Shown piece after piece: positions 7,596 to 11,668 of a DNA stretch of 14,270 nucleotides (positions within the stretch are counted from its first letter, which is position 1; the number at the start of each line of letters is the position of its first letter). The DNA comes from an uncultured Ruminococcus sp. (GTDB lineage: Bacteria > Bacillota > Clostridia > Oscillospirales > CAG-272). Where the stretch lies: positions 1 through 14,270 of the forward strand of contig CACXED010000320.1 of assembly GCA_902766575.1 (NCBI GenBank), written 5' to 3'. The notes beneath the pieces are model-generated. The model saw only the letters and a list, made by a program, of their open reading frames with translations, made no database searches and had not been told where the DNA came from. The translations under genes and the position numbers were made by a program.

Positions 7596-7609
7596 ATGTT
7601 GCATAACAT
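7596..7609. promoter_or_regulatory. Candidate operator overlapping the transcription start
   Basis: ATGTT (7596-7600) and AACAT (7605-7609) form perfect 5-bp arms around GCAT, beginning 6 bp after the -10. A short palindrome at this position is typical of a repressor site, which suggests autoregulation by the TetR-type protein encoded 24 bp downstream. Confidence 0.5.
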
Positions 7610-7632
7610 CAATTGTCAAAAGGAGTATCGTC

Positions 7633-8280
7633 ATGCCGAGAAAAGCCATGTTCACAAAAGAGGATTTCATAACCGCCGCTTTCGATATCACAAGGGAGCG
7701 CGGAATCGACGCCGTCACCGCGCGCGAGCTCGGAAGTCGGCTCGGCTGCTCGTCGCGCCCGATGTTTACCTTTTTCGGTACGGTCGACGAGCTGAAATCC
7801 GAGGTAAGGGTAAAAGCGCTCGACCTCTATCGCGATACGATACGCGCAGGGCTTTCGGACAGCGACGCGCTTCACGGCTTCTGGAACAGCCATATCGGTT
7901 TTGCCCGCAGTGAGCCTATGCTTTTCAGGCTCATCTTTTCCGAAAGCAAATTTCAGGAAAGCCGGACTGTACCGGAGCTGATAGCCGAAGCCTCCGAGCT
8001 TCTGCTTTCGCGGCTCATGAACGGGAGCGGGCTTTCCGAAACCGACGCGCGCAAATATTTCAACTGCGTCTGGCTGCTCGCGAACAGCGCAGCTTCGCTT
8101 ATCGCCATAAACGGCTGTCAGCTTTCCGATGATGAGAGCGAGGCTCTCTACAGCCGCGTTGTCAGTAGATTTCCTGCGGCTTTCAATCTGTCGGCTATTC
8201 CCGAACAAACGCCCGAGCCGCAAAAGCCGGCTTCAAAGCCGAATATCGGCGGCAGACGCTTTGAGGCATGGATCGACTGA
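7633..8280 (+). CDS. TetR/AcrR-family transcriptional regulator (215 aa)
   Basis: The N-terminus is a TetR-type helix-turn-helix: FTKEDFITAAFDITRERGID, then AVTARELGSRLGCSSRPMFT at about residues 27-46 and FFGTVDELKSEV. The SSRPMFTFF form, in place of the usual SxxTLYxHF, occurs in a clostridial subset. A helical ligand-binding C-terminal domain follows, ending in a proline-rich tail (EQTPEPQKPASKP). The frame is open back to 7333 inside the previous gene, but ATG 7633 is the start: AAGGAG is 8 nt upstream and the promoter lies at 7562-7590. The operator-like repeat suggests it controls itself. The next gene cluster has its own promoter, so whether it is a target is unclear. Confidence 0.9.
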   Translation: MPRKAMFTKEDFITAAFDITRERGIDAVTARELGSRLGCSSRPMFTFFGTVDELKSEVRVKALDLYRDTIRAGLSDSDALHGFWNSHIGFARSEPMLFRLIFSESKFQESRTVPELIAEASELLLSRLMNGSGLSETDARKYFNCVWLLANSAASLIAINGCQLSDDESEALYSRVVSRFPAAFNLSAIPEQTPEPQKPASKPNIGGRRFEAWID

Positions 8281-8284
8281 CAGA

Positions 8285-8326
8285 GCCGTACAGTCTCAGG
8301 TTTTATCGACTGCGGCAGGCTTTTTT
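8285..8326 (+). terminator. Probable terminator after the second TetR-type gene
   Basis: GCCG (8285-8288) and CAGTC (8291-8295) pair with GACTG (8308-8312) and CGGC (8313-8316), with a 2-nt bulge. A TTTTTT run lies at 8321-8326, four bases after the stem. The imperfect stem and offset T-run make this a moderate call. Confidence 0.55.
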
Positions 8327-8337
8327 CTTAAACCCTC

Positions 8338-8366
8338 TTGAAATATGCGGAAAATGGGTGTATAAT
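8338..8366 (+). promoter_or_regulatory. Promoter of the GNAT-aroK-fucU-pyrB operon
   Basis: TTGAAA (8338-8343) and TATAAT (8361-8366) are separated by 17 nt. The leader to the first gene is short, about 18 nt. No pyrimidine-type attenuator (PyrR binding loop) is visible in it. Confidence 0.85.
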
Positions 8367-8389
8367 ATTGAGAGACGGCGAATGGGGGG

Positions 8390-8977
8390 ATGAGCTTGAA
8401 AAAAGAGACGGTTTATAAAATATTCGGACGCATCCCTACTATCGAGACCGAGCGGCTCATTCTCCGGAAAATGAAGCCCTCCGACTCTCGCGATATGTAC
8501 GAATACTCGCGTCTGCCCGAGGTCACGCGCTATCTGCTCTGGGAGCCGCACACAAATCACGCTCAGACGCTCGACTACCTCGAATATCTCCAGACGCGCT
8601 ATCGGGTCGGGGATTTCTACGACTGGGCGGTCGTGGAAAAGTCGCGCGGGAAGATGATCGGCACCTGCGGCTTTACGTCGCTCGACTTCGCCAACAACGC
8701 CGCGGAGGTCGGATATGTATTGAACCCGGCGTTCTGGGGCAAGGGGCTCGCTCCGGAGGCTCTGATGCGGGTCATGCGCTTCGGCTTTATGGAGCTGAAC
8801 GTCCACCGCATTGAGGCAAAGTATATGGTCGAAAATTCCCGCAGCCGCCGCGTCATGGAAAAATGCGGCATGACCTTTGAGGGCGTCAGGCGCTCGTCAA
8901 TGTACGTCAAGGGAAGCTACCGCGATATCGGGGTCTGCTCGATACTCTCGGATGAATATATAAGGAAGTATCTATGA
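8390..8977 (+). CDS. GNAT-family N-acetyltransferase (RimJ/RimL-like)
   Basis: The 195-aa protein has the Acetyltransf_3 layout: IETERLILRKMKPSDSRDMY (18-37), a core strand GKMIGTCGFTSL (87-98), AEVGYVLNPAFWGKGLAPEA (105-124) holding the acetyl-CoA pyrophosphate loop (WGKGLA), then NVHRIEA...NSRSRRVMEKCGMTFEG (137-165). Such enzymes transfer acetyl groups from acetyl-CoA to protein N-termini or small amines; the substrate cannot be predicted. The start is ambiguous: GGGGGG abuts ATG 8390, so a TTG at 8396 (third codon) has a better Shine-Dalgarno spacing of 6 nt. It is the first gene of the operon, and its stop overlaps the aroK start by 4 nt. Confidence 0.88.
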   Translation: MSLKKETVYKIFGRIPTIETERLILRKMKPSDSRDMYEYSRLPEVTRYLLWEPHTNHAQTLDYLEYLQTRYRVGDFYDWAVVEKSRGKMIGTCGFTSLDFANNAAEVGYVLNPAFWGKGLAPEALMRVMRFGFMELNVHRIEAKYMVENSRSRRVMEKCGMTFEGVRRSSMYVKGSYRDIGVCSILSDEYIRKYL

Positions 8978-9534
8978 AACAGAGCAATATCATCGCGCTT
9001 ATCGGAATGACCGGCTGCGGCAAAACCAGCGTCGGAAAGATGCTCGCAAAGCGTCTCGGAGCCGACTTCGTCGACCTCGACGAGGAGATCGTCAGCCGCT
9101 GCGGCGCGGTAAAGGACATCTTCGCCGAAAAGGGCGAGGCGGGCTTCCGCGAAATAGAATGTGAGGTGCTGAGGGACGTCCTCTCCTCGCATAACGGGCG
9201 GCTGACTATCCTCTCAACCGGCGGCGGTGCTCCAACCTATCCTCCGTCGAGAGCGCTGATCAGATCCTCAGCCTACTCGATCTGGCTTCGGCACGGCGTC
9301 GACACTATCCCAAAGGACAGCCCGATACTCACCCGCCCGCCGGTCAACGGCAGCATCGAAAACTACAAAAAGCTCCTCGGCGCGCGCTATCCGATCTACC
9401 GCTCGACCGCCGACATGACCGTCTATAACGTCTACCCTCAGCGAACCGCCGCGGTGCTCACGCGCAAGATTCAGTCGTTCAAGCACCTCACGCTGACAAA
9501 TAAGGCAAATAAAAAGGAGAAGCATCCATGCTGA
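8974..9534 (+). CDS. aroK: Shikimate kinase
   Basis: The 186-aa protein phosphorylates shikimate at the 3-hydroxyl with ATP in chorismate synthesis. Visible residues are the P-loop GMTGCGKTS (11-19), the Mg2+/shikimate motif DLD (34-36), R59 in FREIE, the GGGA loop (83-86), lid arginine R121 (TRPPVNG) and R138 before PIY. The lid region (PILTRPPVNGSIENYKKLL) differs somewhat from the Escherichia coli enzyme but all key residues are present. AAGGAAG is 5 nt upstream of ATG 8974, which overlaps the GNAT stop (ATGA). No other aromatic-pathway gene is nearby, which is unusual but common for dispersed aro genes. The C-terminus overlaps fucU by 7 nt. Confidence 0.92.
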   Translation: MKQSNIIALIGMTGCGKTSVGKMLAKRLGADFVDLDEEIVSRCGAVKDIFAEKGEAGFREIECEVLRDVLSSHNGRLTILSTGGGAPTYPPSRALIRSSAYSIWLRHGVDTIPKDSPILTRPPVNGSIENYKKLLGARYPIYRSTADMTVYNVYPQRTAAVLTRKIQSFKHLTLTNKANKKEKHPC

Positions 9535-9947
9535 ACAGGATTCCGAAAATTCTCTCCCCCGAGCTTGTAAAAATCATGATGGAGATGGGTAACGGCGACG
9601 AGCTCGTCATCGCCGACGGCAACTTCCCCGCCGAGGCTCTCGGACAGCGCTGCGTCCGCGCCGACGGTCACAGAGCGCCCGAGCTGCTTGAGGCGATACT
9701 CGAGCTGATGCCGCTCGACACCTACGCCGATCCGGTCTTTCTGATGGAAAGAGTTCCGGGCGACGAGACTCCCGTTCCGATCTGGGACGTCTACAAAAGG
9801 ATCGTCTCTCAGCACACCGACCGCGAGATCGGAATGATCGAGCGCTTTGCGTTCTACGAGCGCGCAAAAAAGGCTTACTGCGTCGTCGCGACCGGCGAGA
9901 GCGCTGTCTACGCCAATGTTATAATCAAAAAAGGCGTCGTGAAATGA
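9528..9947 (+). CDS. fucU: FucU/RbsD-type sugar mutarotase with altered active-site His
   Basis: The 139-aa protein aligns over its whole length with FucU (L-fucose mutarotase): ILSPELVKIMMEMGNGDELV, ADGNFPAE (29-36), RADGHRAPELLEAI, and a C-terminal FAFYERAKKAYCVV...YANVIIKKGV. The family interconverts sugar anomers as a ring-shaped oligomer. In the FucU and RbsD sequences I know, the MGHGDE motif has a histidine used in catalysis; here position 22 is Asn (MGNGDE). The distal RFAFYERA and YAN motifs are intact. No fucose genes are nearby, so the natural substrate is uncertain and the symbol reflects family only. AAGGAGA is 7 nt upstream of ATG 9528, and the start overlaps the end of aroK. 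Confidence 0.85.
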   Translation: MLNRIPKILSPELVKIMMEMGNGDELVIADGNFPAEALGQRCVRADGHRAPELLEAILELMPLDTYADPVFLMERVPGDETPVPIWDVYKRIVSQHTDREIGMIERFAFYERAKKAYCVVATGESAVYANVIIKKGVVK

Positions 9948-9954
9948 TCGCCCG

Positions 9955-9968
9955 TGACGATAGCGTCA
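9955..9968 (+). repeat. Short hairpin between fucU and pyrB
   Basis: TGACG (9955-9959) and CGTCA (9964-9968) form a 5-bp stem with an ATAG loop and no T-tract. It may tune the fucU-pyrB junction, or be chance. Confidence 0.25.
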
Positions 9969-9994
9969 ACGAGCTGTGAAAGGAAATATCTTAC

Positions 9995-11059
9995 ATGAAA
10001 CTCCGCAACCTGATTGATTTCAACGATCTCACCCTCGGCGAGTGGGACGAGCTGTACGAGCTCGCCGTCCGGATCAAAAAGAATCCCGCCGAATTCCGCG
10101 ACCGCTGCCGCGGAAAGATACTCGCCACTCTGTTCTACGAGCCGAGCACCCGCACGCAGATGTCCTTCCAGACCGCTATGATGCGGCTCGGCGGCAAGGT
10201 CATCGGCTTCTCCGACCCCAATTCGAGCTCGGTCTCCAAGGGCGAGACTCTACGCGACACGGTCAAGATCGTCACCGCCTACTCGGATATCCTCGTGATC
10301 CGCAATCCGATCGAGGGCGCGGCTTACGCGTCGGCGCTCTATTCGCGCGTACCGGTCATCAACGCCGGAGACGGCGGGCATCTCCATCCGACGCAGACTC
10401 TGACCGACCTCATGACGATCTCCGAGCTCAAGGGCAGCCTTGACGGGCTGACTGTCGGTCTCTGCGGCGATCTGCTCAACGGCCGGACGGTTCACTCGCT
10501 GATACGCGCGCTCGGACGCTTCAAAAACAATCGCTTCGTGCTGATCTCAACGCCCGAGCTCCGGCTTCCCGACTATGTCACCAAGGACGTCGGGGAGAAC
10601 GGCAACAGCTATATCGAGGTCAAGACCCTCGAGGAGTGCATCGGCGACCTCGACATTCTCTACATGACCCGCATCCAGCGCGAGCGCTTCGCTTCCAAGG
10701 AGGAATACGCGCGTCAGTCCGGAGTTTACCGCCTCACGACCGACAAGATGAAGCTCGCCAAGCCCGATCTCGCGGTGCTCCATCCGCTGCCAAAGGTCGA
10801 CGAGATAGCCTACGAGGTTGACGACGATCCGCGCACGATGTATTTTGAACAGGCTGAGAACGGTATGTACATCCGCATGGCTCTGATCGCAAAGCTCTGC
10901 GAGCACGAGCGCACCGGACGCTCTCCGGCTTATCCTCTGCCCGAGGGAGTCTGCTGCCCGAATCCGCGCTGCATCTCGAATCACGAAAAGTATCTGCCAA
11001 GGCTGACAAAGGAGGTCTCCGGCGAGACCCGCTGCTGCTACTGCGACAGTCGGCTTTGA
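9995..11059 (+). CDS. pyrB: Aspartate carbamoyltransferase with C-terminal PyrI-like zinc module
   Basis: This 354-aa enzyme condenses carbamoyl phosphate and aspartate in the second step of pyrimidine synthesis. Catalytic motifs are present: EPSTRTQMSF (49-58), SVSKGETLRD with loop Lys82 (79-88), R103, GGHLHPTQTLTDL (127-139), YMTRIQRERF (223-232) and HPLPKVDEI (263-271, where Escherichia coli has HPLPR). The ordinary catalytic chain would end near residue 305. A tail of about 50 residues adds C321-x4-C326-x20-C347-x2-C350, starting CPNPRCIS. This closely resembles the zinc domain of the PyrI regulatory chain (CPNSNCIS, C-x4-C-x23-C-x2-C in Escherichia coli), but without the PyrI nucleotide-binding domain. 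AAAGGA lies about 10 nt upstream. It is the last gene of the operon, 47 nt after fucU. Confidence 0.93.
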   Translation: MKLRNLIDFNDLTLGEWDELYELAVRIKKNPAEFRDRCRGKILATLFYEPSTRTQMSFQTAMMRLGGKVIGFSDPNSSSVSKGETLRDTVKIVTAYSDILVIRNPIEGAAYASALYSRVPVINAGDGGHLHPTQTLTDLMTISELKGSLDGLTVGLCGDLLNGRTVHSLIRALGRFKNNRFVLISTPELRLPDYVTKDVGENGNSYIEVKTLEECIGDLDILYMTRIQRERFASKEEYARQSGVYRLTTDKMKLAKPDLAVLHPLPKVDEIAYEVDDDPRTMYFEQAENGMYIRMALIAKLCEHERTGRSPAYPLPEGVCCPNPRCISNHEKYLPRLTKEVSGETRCCYCDSRL

Positions 11060-11065
11060 GCAATA

Positions 11066-11099
11066 TAAAAGGGACTGCCGCGTTTGCGGCAGTCCTTAT
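11066..11099. terminator. Terminator after pyrB
   Basis: A perfect 10-bp stem, GGACTGCCGC (11072-11081) with GCGGCAGTCC (11086-11095), has a GTTT loop and lies 12 nt after the stop. The + side tract (TTATCTGTATTT) is weak. The left AAAA run gives a T-tract on the minus strand too, so it may work in both directions. Confidence 0.75.
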
Positions 11100-11108
11100 C
11101 TGTATTTC

Positions 11109-11153
11109 AATACGCGAAATACGCGTATTTTTGAGTCGGTGCAGAATATTTTT
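11109..11153 (+). repeat. Composite repeat unit, copy A
   Basis: Two tandem 9-mers (AATACGCGA, AATACGCGT) at 11109-11126 are followed by TTTTT-G-AGTCGGTGC-A-GAATATTTT. The segment 11117-11130 (AAATACGCGTATTT) is a perfect 14-bp palindrome. Its tail matches copy B at 11231-11267. Confidence 0.75.
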
Positions 11154-11212
11154 TGCTTTTAGTCGGAGTATACAATTATATAGCTCTCTGTCCGAATATT
11201 TTTGTCATGCCC

Positions 11213-11267
11213 GGTACGCGTGGTACGCGTGGTACACGTACTTTTCAGTCGGTGCTGAATATTTTAT
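11213..11267 (+). repeat. Composite repeat unit, copy B, with three tandem 9-mers
   Basis: GGTACGCGT (11213-11221), GGTACGCGT (11222-11230) and GGTACACGT (11231-11239) are in tandem, followed by ACTTTT-C-AGTCGGTGC-T-GAATATTTT. The tail matches copy A at nearly every position. A partial third tail (CTTTTAGTCGGAG) lies at 11156-11168. Confidence 0.8.
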
Positions 11268-11312
11268 TTTTCAGCAGGAAATGAAGTTTGTAAAACCTTA
11301 TCCTGCATTTTT

Positions 11313-11336
11313 GGTACGCGAAAAAGTACGCGAAAA
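11313..11336 (+). repeat. Tandem 12-mers
   Basis: GGTACGCGAAAA (11313-11324) is followed directly by AGTACGCGAAAA (11325-11336), identical but for one base. They share the TACGCG core of the other repeats. An inverted core (GCGTACC, 11345-11351) follows. Confidence 0.7.
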
Positions 11337-11529
11337 TATACGATGCGTACCGGCAGTCACAAACAGCAATATGATTTTACACGGATTTTTATTGATACTG
11401 CACATATCTATATCAAAACGAGTCTTTCTTCGAGTGCTGAACTATATCGGAGATTGTATATAATATATAAATATATCATGCTATAAGCGGTATTTTATGC
11501 GTATTGTTGAATTATAATATTTTTTTGAT

Positions 11530-11570
11530 ACCGACTCAAAAGTACGTGTACCATCCGTACTCGTGTACTG
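11530..11570 (-). repeat. Composite repeat unit, inverted copy
   Basis: Read on the minus strand, 11552-11530 matches the + strand segment 11231-11253 at 22 of 23 positions (GGTACACGTACTTTT, then AGTCGGT). It is preceded on the minus strand by two further degenerate TACACG/TACGG motifs (11570-11553). With copy B it forms an inverted pair enclosing 276 bp. Confidence 0.75.
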
Positions 11571-11606
11571 ATTTGAAAGAGCCTATCCGTTTCCCTTCAT
11601 GTTGCA

Positions 11607-11651
11607 GGAGCTGACGCCGGGTTTGGTACGCGTCAGCTCCTTTTTTTATTT
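11607..11651 (+). terminator. Strong orphan + strand terminator
   Basis: GGAGCTGACGC (11607-11617) pairs perfectly with GCGTCAGCTCC (11630-11640), with a 12-nt loop, followed by TTTTTTTATTTT. The T-tract is on the + side only, so this does not end the minus-strand ATPase gene. The nearest + strand gene, pyrB, has its own hairpin about 510 bp earlier, so the terminator implies an unannotated + strand transcript or read-through. Confidence 0.85.
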
Positions 11652-11668
11652 TCAGAGTTGCAGAGCCG

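Larger units (their letters stand above)
11100..11606. other. AT-rich, repeat-filled intergenic region without a credible gene
   Basis: About 500 bp, clearly more AT-rich than the flanking genes. Short open frames exist but their translations are low-complexity, repeat-derived and lack good ribosome sites. The content is a network of TACGCG/TACACG motifs (about a dozen, both orientations), tandem 9-mers and 12-mers, a composite repeat unit, palindromes and A/T runs, listed separately. Candidate -10 sequences TATAAT occur at 11459-11464 and 11513-11518 on the + strand but without convincing -35 elements. A hairpin, GCTGAA (11254-11259) with TTCAGC (11270-11275), follows one repeat copy. The region could be a decayed mobile element, a small RNA locus, or a protein-binding array. 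Confidence 0.7.

Noticed and set aside
8341..8390. PyrR or other pyrimidine attenuator before the pyrB operon
   Set aside because: The leader is only about 18 nt, and no terminator/antiterminator structure lies before the first gene.
11056..11463. 135-aa frame starting with TTG at the pyrB stop
   Set aside because: It reads through the pyrB terminator and the repeat arrays, is low in complexity and has no ribosome site. A shorter ATG start at 11281 has only AGGA 2 nt away and is equally repeat-derived.
11440..11530. Replication origin
   Set aside because: The stretch is AT-rich next to iteron-like repeats, but no DnaA-box consensus and no dnaA, dnaN or rep gene is present.
11100..11600. CRISPR array
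   Set aside because: The repeats are 9-12 bp, tandem or irregularly spaced, in both orientations, with no regular unique spacers and no cas genes.
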